DNA of 64,000 bases from Sphaeramia orbicularis (lineage: Eukaryota; Chordata; Actinopteri; Kurtiformes; Apogonidae), in contig NC_043965.1 in the NCBI RefSeq assembly GCF_902148855.1, forward strand, positions 21,737,995-21,801,994, read 5' to 3'. This document shows, one piece after another, positions 1 through 11,208 of the stretch; position 1 is the stretch's first letter; every line of letters starts with the position of its first letter. Position numbers and translations under genes: made by a program. Below the pieces are notes generated by a model. The model was not told where the DNA came from and made no database searches. It saw only the letters and a program-made list of their open reading frames with translations.

Positions 1-959
1 CAATCCATAAAACAAATCTCTTTGCTGCCAGAGACCTGAGGGCATGGTTGAGTATTAACTCCCTCCCTTTCGCTCTCACTCTTTCTTTATAACAATAGGG
101 GGATGGGGTGGTGGGGGGGGTGCTCAGTAACAGGGCAAAGAACTGGTCTTTACCAGCCTTAAAAACACTTCTGAACACACTCCATGCTCATGCTAGTCTG
201 GCTTGAGTGTCAGAGGCTGTAAGAGTGTAAAGTGAGACAGGCAGAGGAAGCGCTGACAGTGGTGCTGGGTGGGAGGTGCAGCACTGGGCTAACTTTATAA
301 ATAATGCATAACCACTGGAGATGGCGTTTGGTGTTCTCTCTGTGGGTTTATTCTCCATATTTCTTGTGGTTATGCAATAAGAATAGGTATTTTAAATAAA
401 AATCAGTTACAGCTTTTTAATTTAGTTCCACACTCCTTATATTCAGCTCATGTAAAAGGTGAAACAAAATAAGCTGTGTTCTATATTCTATACTTGATAT
501 GCAGATACTGTTAGTATATTTGATAGTGTGAGCAGATGGGTGCAAACAGGGTGTGTTAAAGGCTGTATTCTGAATTTTGTGGATTTTTCTTTTCTTTTTT
601 TTTTTTTTTTTTGCATATGTTTTTTTTTTTCCCCACTCTGTTACTACTTCCTAACAGGCGTTCATGCAGTTTTAGTTAATATAGAAAAGGCTGCATCCTC
701 TATTCTATATTCTCACTGCTCACTGGTTTCATGCAGCTGCCTTTGTGTGTCCAAATACTAGTAACGCCCCTTTGACAGAACAAAAACACTGAGACAGAAG
801 TGCATCTATTACAACATAAAGCCCCATTCTTAAAAGCAAAAAAAAAAAAAAAAAAAAAAACTATCCCGACGCTTATTATATTAAATAGCTTCCCTTTATC
901 TTTATCCATCTCAATATCTGTTCGGGAACAAAACAAGAGAGAGAGGGGGGAAAAAAGAT
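1..959. other. Intergenic, no gene seen
   Basis: AT-rich sequence with a split poly(T) tract near 590-630 and a poly(A) run near 839-860. Short open frames here run through homopolymers and show no recognisable domain or signal. Confidence 0.5.
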
Positions 960-1262
960 ACGCAAAGATAACAACAGCAACCATCACTACTCACCGGAGC
1001 ATTACGCAGCCGCAGCCTGGCGTCCTGAAACAAAGATTCAGGGAAGAGATGAGAGAGATACGGGTCCTCGGAGGCAAAGAAAGTGAAACACGACCGCATC
1101 TGTATGTGTGTGAATGTGTGTGTGTGTGATTCAGATGACAGAGGGGTAGGAGCCGGTACGGGTCGGCACCGGGGGCGATCCGGTGAGATGAGATAAGCCC
1201 GAGGTGGATGGAGGAGAGCCGGGTACGGGGGGCGACTGTCCGCTGTGTGTCCGCACAGAGGA
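960..1262. other. GC-rich island, possible 5' exon or promoter on minus strand
   Basis: This stretch is clearly richer in G, C and CpG than its surroundings. Read on the minus strand it contains a good splice-donor context (CCGGTGAGTAG, around 990-1000) after GC-rich, non-coding-looking sequence. It could be the promoter and untranslated first exon of a gene extending left of the window. No open reading frame with a recognisable domain supports this, so it is a suggestion only. Confidence 0.25.
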
Positions 1263-1265
1263 GTG

Positions 1266-1268
<3 letters not shown>

Positions 1269-1326
<58 letters not shown>
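1269..1326. repeat. (GA)n microsatellite
   Basis: About 29 uninterrupted GA units on the plus strand, lying 110 bp before a long CT-rich tract of opposite strand bias. Confidence 0.95.
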
Positions 1327-1329
<3 letters not shown>

Positions 1330-1432
1330 GGAGAGGAGGGATCACCCCGGTTCACATGCATCTAGCAGACTTCAGTGGCTTTGGACACACTCACAAACAC
1401 ACTGCAGCACGGATGATTAAGTACCAGCTCTA

Positions 1433-2157
1433 CCACTCTCTCTCTCTCTCGCTCTCTCTCTCTCCTTCATCTAGTCTCTCTCTCTTTCCCTGTCTATTAT
1501 TTCTATCTCCTTCATCTAGTCTCTCTCTCTCTCTCTCTCTCTCTCTGTCATTTCTATCTACTTTATCTCTTCTCTCTGTCTCTGTCTCTCCCTGTCTCTC
1601 TCCCTCTCTCCTTCATCTAGTCTCTCTCTCTCCCTCTCTTTCCCTCTCTATCATTTCTATCCCCTTTATCTAGTCTTTCTCTGTCTCTGTCTCTCTCTCT
1701 CTCTCCTTCATCTAGTCTCTCTCTCACTTTCGCTCCTTCATCTAGTCTCTCTCTGTCTCTCCCTGTCTGTCTGTCTCTCTCTCTCTCTCCATCTAGTCTC
1801 TCTCTTTCCCTCTATCATCTCTATCACTCATCTAGTCTTGTCTCTCCCTCTCTCCTCTCTCTCTCTCCATCTACTCTCTCTCTCTATCTAGTCTCTAGTC
1901 TCATCCGTCTCTCTCTCTCTATCCTCTATCTCTCTCCTCTAGTTCTCTATCTTTCCCTATATCTCTATACTTCATCTAGTCTCTGTCTCTCCCTCTCTCC
2001 CTCTCTCTCTCTCTCTCCTTCATCTAGTCTCTCTCTCTCTTCATCTAGTCTCTCTCTCTCTCCTTCATCTAGTCTCTCTCTCTCTCTCTCATTATAGTCT
2101 ATCTCTCACTTCTCTCATCTAGTCTGTCTCTCTTTATCTCATATTATCTACTAATCT

Positions 2158-2192
<35 letters not shown>

Positions 2193-2249
2193 ACCTCATC
2201 TGGTCTCTCCCTCTCCTTCATCTAGTCTCTCTCTCTCTCTCCTTCATCT

Positions 2250-2289
<40 letters not shown>

Positions 2290-2466
2290 TAGTCTCTCTC
2301 TCCCTCTCCTTCATCTAGTCTCTCTCTCTCTCTCTCTCTCTCTCCTTCATCTAGTCTCTCTCTCTCACTTTCTCTCCATCTAGTCTCTCTCTCACTTTCC
2401 CTCTATCATCTCTATCTACTTCATCTAGTCTCTGTCTCTCCCTCTCTCTCTCTCCTTCATCTAGTC

Positions 2467-2497
<31 letters not shown>

Positions 2498-2800
2498 TTC
2501 TCCATCTAGTCTCTCTCTCTTTCCCTCCATCCTCTTTATCTACTTCATCTAGTCTCTGTCTCTCCCTCTCTCTCCTTCATCTAGTCTCTCTCTCTCTCCT
2601 TCATCAAGTCTCTCTCTCTCTTTCTCCTTCATCTAGTCTCTCTCTCTCTCTCTCTCTCTCTCCTTCATCTAGTCTCTCTCCCTCTCCCTCTCTATCATTT
2701 CTATCTCCTTCATCTAGTTTCTCTCTCTCCCCCCTCTCTCTCCTTCTTCTAGTCTCTCTCTCTCTCCTTCATCAAGTCTCTCTCTCTCTCTCCTTCATCT

Positions 2801-2844
<44 letters not shown>

Positions 2845-3516
2845 TCATCAAGTCTCTCTCTCTCTCTCTCTCCATCATCTAGTCTCTCTCCCTCTCCCTC
2901 TCTATCATTTCTATCTCCTTCATCTAGTCTCTCTCTCCCCCCTCTCTCTCCTTCATCTAGTCTCTCTCTCCCCCCTTTCTCTCCTTCATCTAGTCTCTCT
3001 CTTTCTTTCATTTCTGTCTACTTCATCTACTCTCTCTTTCTCTCTCTATCATATATTCTCTCTCTCCATCTACACACTCTCTCTATCATCCATATACTCT
3101 ATTTCTCTCTCTCTCTCCATTTATACTCTCTCTGTCCATCTACTCTATCATACACATACTCTTTCTTGCTCTCTATCATCTATATACTCTCTCTCACTGT
3201 CTCTTTCCATCTATCAATCTATTATCTCATACATACTCTCTACCTATATACTCTCTTTCTCTCTTTCCCTGTCTACCATTTCTCTCCATCTAGTCTCTCT
3301 CTCCCTCTATCCATAGGCTATATATACTCTCTTTATCATCTATTCTCTCTCTCTCCATATACTCTATTTAACTTTCTCTCCATCTCTAGTCTTTCTCTGT
3401 CCATTTATGTATACTCTCTCTTTATCATATACCCTTTCTTGCACTCTACCATCTATATACACTGGCTATCTCTCTCCATCTATCTCTCTATCATCCAAAC
3501 TCTATCACCAACATAT

Positions 3517-3549
<33 letters not shown>

Positions 3550-3557
3550 TTCTCATC
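1433..3557. repeat. CT-rich satellite with CATCTAGT punctuation
   Basis: About 2.1 kb of CT dinucleotide repeat interrupted again and again by CTTCATCTAGT or close variants. The order varies from a simple (CT)n run to a higher-order array of roughly 25-60 bp periods. The right third decays into TATACTCT-type units. All open frames in it are low-complexity artefacts. Confidence 0.95.
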
Positions 3558-4085
3558 TTGACCTTATAAACTTAACTTAGGTCAGTATTACAAGAGTGAT
3601 GGACTCTCCAACAAACCTGCTGAGGACTAATAATAACAGGTTATATGGAGCATAAAGGAAGAAGAACAAGGGAAAAGAACGTGTAGCTCTAGCCTGGTTA
3701 TTACAGCTTGATCATTAACATGGTAATTCATCATTGTGACAGATTCAAGGTTCAAGATTCCACTATGAAGCAAGAGAGAAGTGTTCCATCAGAGTCAATG
3801 AACATTTTAAAAGCATGCCATTACATGCCAAGGGCCCGATTATTTCTAAGTTACGGGTAAAATAAAATGTCTCATATTCTGCTGCACTTAACCTTATTAT
3901 GAGGGCCATTTATATACCAGCATTATCCGGAATTATGTCAGTGTTTTGCTGAGCTGCCCTAATTATAACGTACTTATTTTTAGGTCACTGAACCTTACAA
4001 ACAAATGTGTATGCATTAGAATTAATAGGTAAACAGGTTTTCTGTTGCAATAAACTGCAAAACAATGTTTGATTATGTGTTATTT
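3558..4085. other. Intergenic, nothing recognised
   Basis: AT-rich unique-looking sequence without a gene, RNA or clear repeat signature. Confidence 0.5.
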
Positions 4086-4670
4086 TTACCCCGCCCCCCA
4101 AAGGGGAGGCAAGGGGTATTGTTTTTGGTTTGGTTTGGTTTGTTTGTTTGTTTGTTTGTTTGTTAACACTAGCAGGAAAACTATTTGTTGAATTCATACC
4201 GAATTGGGTTTATAGCTTGCCAGTGACCCAGAACAGATGTGATTACATTTTGGGAAAAGTAGGTCAAAGTTCACATTTTTATAAATTTTTTTAAATCTTT
4301 TTTTTTCCTCATTTACTAAAAAGGGGCAAAATTTAAAATGTCTGTAGCCATAAAACTACTGTTTGATTTCGTACCAAACTGGGTTTATAGATTGCCAGTG
4401 ACCCAGAATAGATGTAGTTAAATTTTGGGAAAAGTAGGTCAAAGTTCGCATTTTTCTGAATTTTTTCCCACATTTACTTATAATGGGTAAAATTTCAAAT
4501 ATCTACAAAAACATCAATTTTGTTTCAATTTACTTCAAACTTGGCGCATATATAGAGGCAATTGATATGCTGACATCAGCACACGCATAGACATGATGAC
4601 ATCAGTTGGATTGATGCCAAATTAAGCCACAATACATGGGGACAGGGTTTGTTGTGCCTGGCACCATTTG
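4086..4670 (+). repeat. Dispersed repeat with internal duplication
   Basis: Begins with a short G/C hairpin (CCGCCCCCCAAAGGGGAGG) followed by GTTTG/TTTG repeats. A block of about 110 bp containing GGGTTTATAGNTTGCCAGTGACC and AAAGTAGGTCAAAGTTC occurs twice, near 4,200 and 4,380. A piece of the same family lies inverted at 20,040-20,110, which shows it is dispersed. The class is unknown. Confidence 0.55.
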
Positions 4671-4671
4671 T

Positions 4672-6349
4672 TTTGTTTTTTTTGTTTTTTTTACAATAGA
4701 TCAGGAGAAATCACTGACATTCAGTTTGTGATTACTTATAACTCCAAAAATCAGGAACCTAGAGGAGTTTTTGCACTATGTGGGTTGAGGGTTGCATAAG
4801 GAGCTTCAGCAGAGAATAAACAAAAGTGGTTTTCTGACTGTATTGTAGGTCTGCTGACTTACAAAGTTCCACTGCCTGTGGTTATCAGCACTTTTTTTTT
4901 TTTTTTTTGGGGGGGTTCTGATACGAGTTCAAAGTAGAGAGGCGGCAGGTCTAGAGAATAGAATAATGACAATGTAGAGGAGCTCCAGCAGCTGGGATTA
5001 ACAGAGAGCAGAGATACTGAAGTGAAACAAAGACCCAGGAGTCAGCCACTGTAATGAACCCAGTATGAAGTGACTCACTGATCTTATGGCTCTGACAGTG
5101 AGAATTCCATCTGGAGAGTTATAGCTCTGCATTACATCTATTATTTCTGCCTCATTAGATGGCATTAGATGCATGATGACAGCTACAGACATGTACTGTG
5201 ATGGGGCTCTCATAAGGCTGTGTGAAACCACAGAGTAGAGGCGGTAGGGATTACAATGTGTGTATTTTGTTCAGTTTCAGATAAGCACTCTAAATGTGTG
5301 ATGTAGAAATCGCTCTGAAATCTGACGAGTAATTCTCTAAAAGCACAAAGTAGATGATGGTGTTCTCCGCTAAAATGACTGTCACTTCCCAAACATAACC
5401 TCTACTGCCTGTTTAATAGACTGTCTTGGACTCGGATATCTCTCTTTACATCTTCCAGGTGTGTATCTGCTTCTTTGTCTTGTTTCAGCAACATAACAGG
5501 GATTTACAAATGGAATGCAGCAAAAAGGAAATTGTCAAATAGTTTTGCTGATGTAGCATCAAAGCACAGTCTTTTCTCCAGGTTTTTTTTTTTTTTTATT
5601 TGGTGATAGGACAATCATCCTTATAATCATTATTTTGAAATTAATTCCCACCTATTTAACAAAATAGGAGTGTACAAATTGTTTATCCGCTGCATCAAAT
5701 CAACTAAAAATCTTAGCCCTAATATTGTGAAAGGCCTCCATTGTGGCTGAGCTTAACAATCACATTTTTGTGGGGGGAGATCAGTTACTTTAATTCCCGA
5801 AAAATTTTCCAGGAACATTATGAAATAGGTTGCATTAATAAATACCTCAGAGTAATAGAAGCTGGAGACAAAAGAACAGTCACAATCTACTGGAGGCCAG
5901 AGCAAATCCAGAAAACATCACCACAAGAAACAAAAAGCAACCCAGAAAAGTACAAAAATAGAGGTTGAAACAGTGGAATGAAGCGGTGAGTATAGATAAA
6001 TCAAAGCTATAGTGATAAACAATATGGGTAATATCAAAATAAAGCTACTGCTGCTCATCTGCTTCATTTGATCCTTTGTTCTCTAAGTGTGTGATGTGTA
6101 TCCATTCGTCTTTTCTGGGTGCCCTTTGTAATTAACACTGATATCATCTGACAAATAGAGACATCGCCGTGTCTGTGGTGGGTGGCTATTTTGAGAAACA
6201 CGCACATACACTGGCACATATGTCAGCAGCACCTGCTCTGAGTCTTGACAATGTGTTGTGTGGTTCATTATCTATGTGTCTGCCCTGAAAAGAGAAGTGA
6301 AAGAAATCCAAATCGTTAGCCTTGCAGCATAATTGTCTGAGTCGTACAT
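4672..6349. other. Intergenic, no gene seen
   Basis: No open frame above background, no RNA gene and no element end recognised. It contains poly(T) tracts near 4,890 and 5,583. Confidence 0.45.
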
Positions 6350-6350
6350 T

Positions 6351-6931
6351 ATATTGACAAAAGTATTAAGACACGATGAATTCAGGTGTTTCTTTTATAA
6401 GAAGGGTCTGGACTACAAAACAACGATGTCAAATATCATAATATTGTTTTATATTGTGATAAATATCATATTGATTATTAATATTGATATTTATATCTAT
6501 CTGGGCGACACGGTGGTGCAGTGGTTAGCACTCGTGCCTCACAGTAAGAAGGTCCTGGGTTCGATTCCAACACCATTCGACGGGGGGTGGGACCTTTCTG
6601 TGTGGAGTTTGCATGTTCTCCCCGTGTCTGCGTGGGTTCTCTCCGGGTACTCCGGCTTCCTCCCACCATCCAAAGACATGCACTGATAGGTTAATTGGTT
6701 AATCTAAATTGCCCATAGGTGTGAATGTGAGAGTGATTGTTTGTCTCTATATGTTCAGCCCTGCGATGAACTGGCGACTTGTCCAGGGTGTACCCCGCCT
6801 TCGCCCCTATGTAGCTGGGATAGGCTCCAAGCGACCCCCGTGACCCTAGTGAGGATAAAGCGGGTTCAGAAAATGAATGAATATTTATATCTCAAATGAG
6901 CATGATGTGTCCCAATATTTTTGTCCATATA
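6351..6931. mobile_element. Tc1/mariner-type MITE split by a SINE
   Basis: Inverted ends reading TTGACAAAAGTATTAAGACAC on the left and, reversed, ATGGACAAAAATATTGGGACAC on the right, next to TA dinucleotides. A related left end lies at 14,158 and a related right end at about 7,334. The centre is occupied by the SINE at 6,499-6,880. Confidence 0.65.
6499..6880 (+). mobile_element. tRNA-derived SINE with 12-bp target duplication
   Basis: The head looks like a tRNA: a box-A-like GTGGTGCAGTGGTTAGCAC and a perfect box B (GGTTCGATTCC). A long tRNA-unrelated body follows, then an AATGAATGA tail. It is flanked by the exact 12-bp duplication ATATTTATATCT at 6,487-6,498 and 6,881-6,892, so the insertion is retropositional and fairly recent. 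Confidence 0.85.
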
Positions 6932-7462
6932 GTTTATAAACATCAATATTTCCTTTTTAAGTTTAATGGGAGATTTTTCTTCCTAAATGAGATGTGAAGA
7001 AAGTAGATGGTTATTTGTGGTAGAAAATTATTATTTACAGTCACAGCATGGAAAATATTCGAGAAATTTAAAAGTACAACATTTAAAATCATAGTCATGG
7101 ATAAAAAAAAATGAATAAAAAAAAAAACAATGTGGAGAAAAATTAAGTAAAAACCAGCTCTGAGGCATTTTGGGAGCAAATATAATAATTTAAACAAAAT
7201 TAACCAATGCAGTGCAATTATATTTATCATCATATAAAACTATATTATGATATTTGTCATTATTGTTTGTAGCCCAGACTACTGTTACAAAAAACCCGTG
7301 AATTCAATGTGTCCCTATACTTTTGTCCATGTATTGTATGATTTAAGTGATTATGCTATGAGGCTAATGAAATGTAATCTAACAGACTGCAACAAGCGCC
7401 TGGATTGTTTCAAGTGGCTAAAAAACTGAACTTTAGTGTCAGTTTATATGTGTGAGTGTATA
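6932..7462. other. AT-rich intergenic sequence with a stray MITE end
   Basis: No gene is seen. A TGTCCCTATACTTTTGTCCAT end near 7,312-7,334 is the right end of another copy of the MITE family at 6,351-6,931. Confidence 0.4.
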
Positions 7463-8195
7463 CAGTACTGTGTCAAAGTCTTGCAATACGTGCAATATAC
7501 ATTTAAGATCATGTTGAAGGAACATCGTAAAATGTTTTAGTGTCGTAAATTGCTGATAGCAAAGTTTCCATTTTACTACCTCCACCAAGGAGGTTATGTT
7601 TTTGCCGGCGTTGGTTTGTCTCTGTCTGTCCGTGTGCAAGATAACTCAAAAAGTTATGGACGGATTTGGATGAAAATTTCAGGAAATGCTGATACTGGCA
7701 CAAGGAACAAATTAATTAAATTTTGGTGGTGATCGGGGGGGAGGGGCACTGATCTGTCTTGGCGGAGGTCTGCGCTCTCTGAGTACTTTTCTAGTTTCTG
7801 TTTGTTATTGAGTTATTATAGGTAATTTCATCAATCAATATATATATAAATCAATTATATACATATTGTGTGAAAGTCTGAAGCCACCTTTTGGTTTTTG
7901 TAGGATCGATATGAGCAGACGTATTTATTTCCCGCTGTCTTTTCCTCAGATAAACGGAGAACAGATTTAATGTGATCTCTGACCCCATGACAAGAAGCGG
8001 CACAAACAGTTAGAAACATCTGACTTGTGTTGAATGAGACCTGGTAGAAAACATCAGAAAATTAATGCAATTAATCTCATATTGTCTGAACAAAAGGGTT
8101 AAGTGCAAAGGGAGGTCACACTAAATACTACCACTGTGGTTTATAGAAGCTTTAAACATTTATTTTTTATTGCTGTGCATACTTCACATATATAG
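7463..8195. mobile_element. MITE-C family fragments around a dispersed repeat
   Basis: MITE-C is my name for the family whose ends read CAGTACTGTGCAAAAG. The region starts with the end CAGTACTGTGTCAAAG. From about 7,860 it continues with inverted family interior, including the GGTCACACTAAATACT motif. Between them, at about 7,577-7,795, sits another dispersed repeat (AAGATAACTCAAAAAGTTA, TTTTGGTGGTGATCGGGG), which also occurs at 32,108-32,215. The outer limits are uncertain. Confidence 0.5.
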
Positions 8196-8207
8196 GTTGT
8201 ATCTTAA

Positions 8208-8742
8208 CCCTTTCATGCATGAATTATTAGAACCTTAATCAAAAAATTTTTTCCTGAGTGTTTTTATTCCTCTTTAGGCATGAAAAAAAAAAAAAAACAA
8301 TGTGATTGATTTTTTTTTTTTTTTTCTTTAAATCAACCTGTTTTTCATGGAGTTACAAAAATGTCCACTCAGCTACACCATGAATTTTATTCTTGAAGCT
8401 AAGAAACATGTACTTAAAACCCAATATCATAAAGTGATATGAAAACAGTGAAATGAAACCATGTTTAATGCAGCTAATCTGATGTTTTCTCACATTTTAA
8501 CATATTCTAATACTAGTTATTACTCACTTCAGGGAGATAATATGCAAAAAATAAATATTAACAATTGATTTCCACTCAAGAACAGCAAAGTTACAATAAT
8601 GGTATGAATTGCAGTTGATGAGATGATGCATAAGCGTCCACTGTGTTGGTTGATATGGAACTAAAACAACAAAACCCATGAATATACAAGAGTAAAGCTG
8701 TAGAGTAACTGTCCACTGTAGTGACCTCTATGCATGAAAGGG
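8208..8742. mobile_element. piggyBac-like MITE-A, copy 1
   Basis: 535 bp bounded by inverted CCCTTTCATGCATGAA ends and by TTAA on both sides (8,204-8,207 and 8,743-8,746). The TTAA target duplication is the mark of piggyBac-superfamily transposition. One of four copies in this window; no coding capacity. Confidence 0.85.
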
Positions 8743-9028
8743 TTAATACAGAGACTGAGTAATGCATATGTGTGGACATTGTAACTCAAACCTAATACCT
8801 GCCTAAGGCTTTTGTACTGTACCGTATGTACGTTTGTTTGCCTCGTCTTTGCATTTTGTAAAGTTTTATCATGTTAATTTGCTAAATTTTCTCCTCGTTG
8901 GTCTATTTTTCTTTTTTGTTTTACCTTTTCTTCCATTTTATCATGCTTATATGAAATTGTACATAATTACCCGTTAGTGTTATTTAAAAAAAAATCTGTT
9001 TTTTTCTGATTACACTTAAAAGAGAGTA

Positions 9029-9562
9029 CAGCTGTGCTCGTAAGTTTACATACCCTGACAGAATGCACACGGGACGGTCTTGGATGTTCCAACGTGACAA
9101 TGACCCAAAACACAAGGCCAAGTCCACCTGTCATTGGCTGCAGCGGAAAAAAGTGAAGGTGAAGGAGTGGCCATCTCAGTGTCCTGACCTCAGTATCATT
9201 GAGCCACTTTGGGGAGGTCTCAAACATGTAGTTCATGCACGAAAGCCCAAAATTTTAAAGGAACTCAAGTTGTTTTGCCAAGAAGAATGGGCAGCTGAGA
9301 AAATAAAGAGCCTCATCCACAACTACCACAAAAGACTTCAAGCTGTCACTGATGTTAAAGGGGCCAATACAGAGGATTAAGAACTAGGGAATGCAAACTT
9401 TGGATCAGGGACATTTGGACACATTTGTTTGATAATACATGGCTTCATCCAACCACTAGCCATGAGTGAAAGAAAAGTTTTTGTATTATCATTCATATTC
9501 TCTGAAAAATGGCCAGAGAATCACAAATTCTGCAAGTGTATGTAAACTTATGAGCACAACTG
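9029..9562 (+). mobile_element. Internally deleted Tc1 transposon
   Basis: Inverted ends (CAGCTGTGCTCGTAAGTTTA and, reversed, CAGTTGTGCTCATAAGTTTA) are flanked by TA at 9,027-9,028 and 9,563-9,564. Only the C-terminal third of a Tc1 transposase remains, in one frame at about 9,063-9,380. It holds the second catalytic aspartate (QRDNDPKH) and the final glutamate (PDLSIIEPLW), so it is of the DD34E group. The N-terminal DNA-binding part is deleted, so it cannot move on its own. Confidence 0.9.
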
Positions 9563-9980
9563 TACATGTTCATTGGTCTCAACAGTGTGACATACAGTAC
9601 TGTGCAAAAGTTTTAGGTCACAAGTAGGTTCAGTGTTTTAACAGAAGAATCATGATATATTAGAATATACTCATGCATTCCTCAGTCTCTGTAATAAGAT
9701 AAACATAAAAGCATTAAAAACCAAGAATTTCACACAAAACAGACTGAAGTATCCAGTATTTAATGTGACCTTCCTTTGTATTTATCTTGAACTCTTCTAT
9801 ACAGACATTATGAGATTTACTGGTCTAATCCTCTAGTATTTTACACCAGGTTTCATTCAACACATGTCCAATGTTTCTTATTGTTTGGGTTCTTTTTTAT
9901 CATGACAACAGAAATCACACTAAATACTCAGTTTCCTGTAGAAGCCTAGTAGTTTATATTTTTTGTGCGTGAGTTTTTAA

Positions 9981-11076
9981 TCCATAAAGACCCACAGCTA
10001 CTTTTGTGTTAGTTCCCAAATGAAAATTTCTGTATATTTAATCTTTCTTAAGTGATTTATCACCATTTAGTATAATATTATCACCTGTATTTTGCATTTT
10101 ATCAGCATAAATCAGGTATTTTCCTGTATTTAATTTACTGATCATGTAGATGTTCGTAAAAGTTCAGATTAACCCTTTCATGCATAGTGGTCACCACAGT
10201 GGACAGCTGATCAAAGGTGTTTTCTTGTATATTTATGGATTTGTTGTTTTGTGCATCATCCCATACACTGCAATTCATACCATTACTATAACTTTGCTTT
10301 TCTAGATAAACCTGATCTACAGTAACATGTTTGAGTGTAAAAAAATTTATAATTGTTACTAGACTGAAATAAACAGTTTTGTTTTGTTTGTTTTTTTAAA
10401 ACAAAAGTTGCTTTTTTTTTTTTTGGCATATTATCAGCATGCAAGTACGTTAAAATGTGAGAAAACATCAGGTTAGCAGCATTAAAAATGTTTTTATTTC
10501 ATAGTTTTCACATAGTATATCTGTAAATACATGTTTCTTTGCTTCTAAAATTAAACACATGGTGTCCAGCTGAGTGTACATTTTTGAAACTCCATGAAAA
10601 ATAGATTAATAAAAAATCAATCGCATTGATATTTTTTTCATGCCTAAAGAGGAATAAACTAAGAATACACTCCAGAAAAAAAAAATCTTGATTAAAGTTC
10701 TCATAATTCATGCATGAAAGGGTTAAAGTTGAGGGTTATTATAACAGAAACAGAGAAAATTAGAAAAAAAAGTGACTTTTTTAGTAAAATATATCATTAA
10801 GTGAACATAAACCAAGTGTCTCTATCCACTGTTATTTATTAAACTCTATGGGCTTTACTGGTGAATCAATGCTGTAGAAGATGATGGTGTTTCCACGGTA
10901 ACTACGGAGCCTCTGAAGATCCAAATCGGTCATATCTGATGACCATGAAAAGAAGACAAACTGTATTTTACACCAATTATTTACATGTATTGATAGGATT
11001 AGTGGATCAACAGGTATTAAACAGTGTAGATCAGTAGATGGTTTTGGCCGATGATGGATGTTTGGGTCTTTATGGG
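9981..11076. mobile_element. MITE-B copy, itself split by a MITE-A
   Basis: Ends of the CCCATAAAGACCC type in inverted orientation with TTAA on each side (9,977-9,980; 11,077-11,080; the first base of the left end is changed). The interior motif GGTGTTTCCACGGTAACTAC is shared with the copies at 29,439, 37,286, 45,356 and 58,993. A 550-bp MITE-A is inserted at 10,173-10,722. Confidence 0.8.
10173..10722. mobile_element. piggyBac-like MITE-A, copy 2 (innermost of a nest)
   Basis: CCCTTTCATGCATAGTGG on the left and ATGCATGAAAGGG on the right, with TTAA on both sides. It sits inside MITE-B, which sits inside MITE-C, so it is the youngest of the three. Confidence 0.85.
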
Positions 11077-11208
11077 TTAATCCTGTGCATATTTCCCTTT
11101 ATTTTTTCTTATATTGTAATAGAGAGACGGAGGAATAAATATTATGCTTATTATAACTGTGTAAAAACAGCATAGCTAAAGGTGGCCTAAGACTCCTGCA
11201 CATTACTG

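Larger units (their letters stand above)
9595..11208. mobile_element. MITE-C copy enlarged by a nested element
   Basis: Ends CAGTACTGTGCAAAAG and, reversed, CAGTAATGTGCAGGAG, flanked by TA on both sides. Uninterrupted copies of the family are about 500 bp (see 41,006-41,506). This one is larger because a MITE-B element is inserted at 9,981-11,076. The interior shares the TTCATTCAACACATGTC motif with the other copies. Confidence 0.75.

Noticed and set aside
911-1673. Open frames of 76-144 codons rich in Ser/Leu or Arg/Glu
   Set aside because: They are translations of the GA/CT microsatellites; both strands are open and no domain is present.
6499-6590. Functional tRNA gene
   Set aside because: Boxes A and B are present, but the sequence cannot form a full cloverleaf and continues into a SINE body with target duplications.
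9063-9380. 105-codon frame as a host gene
   Set aside because: It is the C-terminal piece of a Tc1 transposase between inverted ends.
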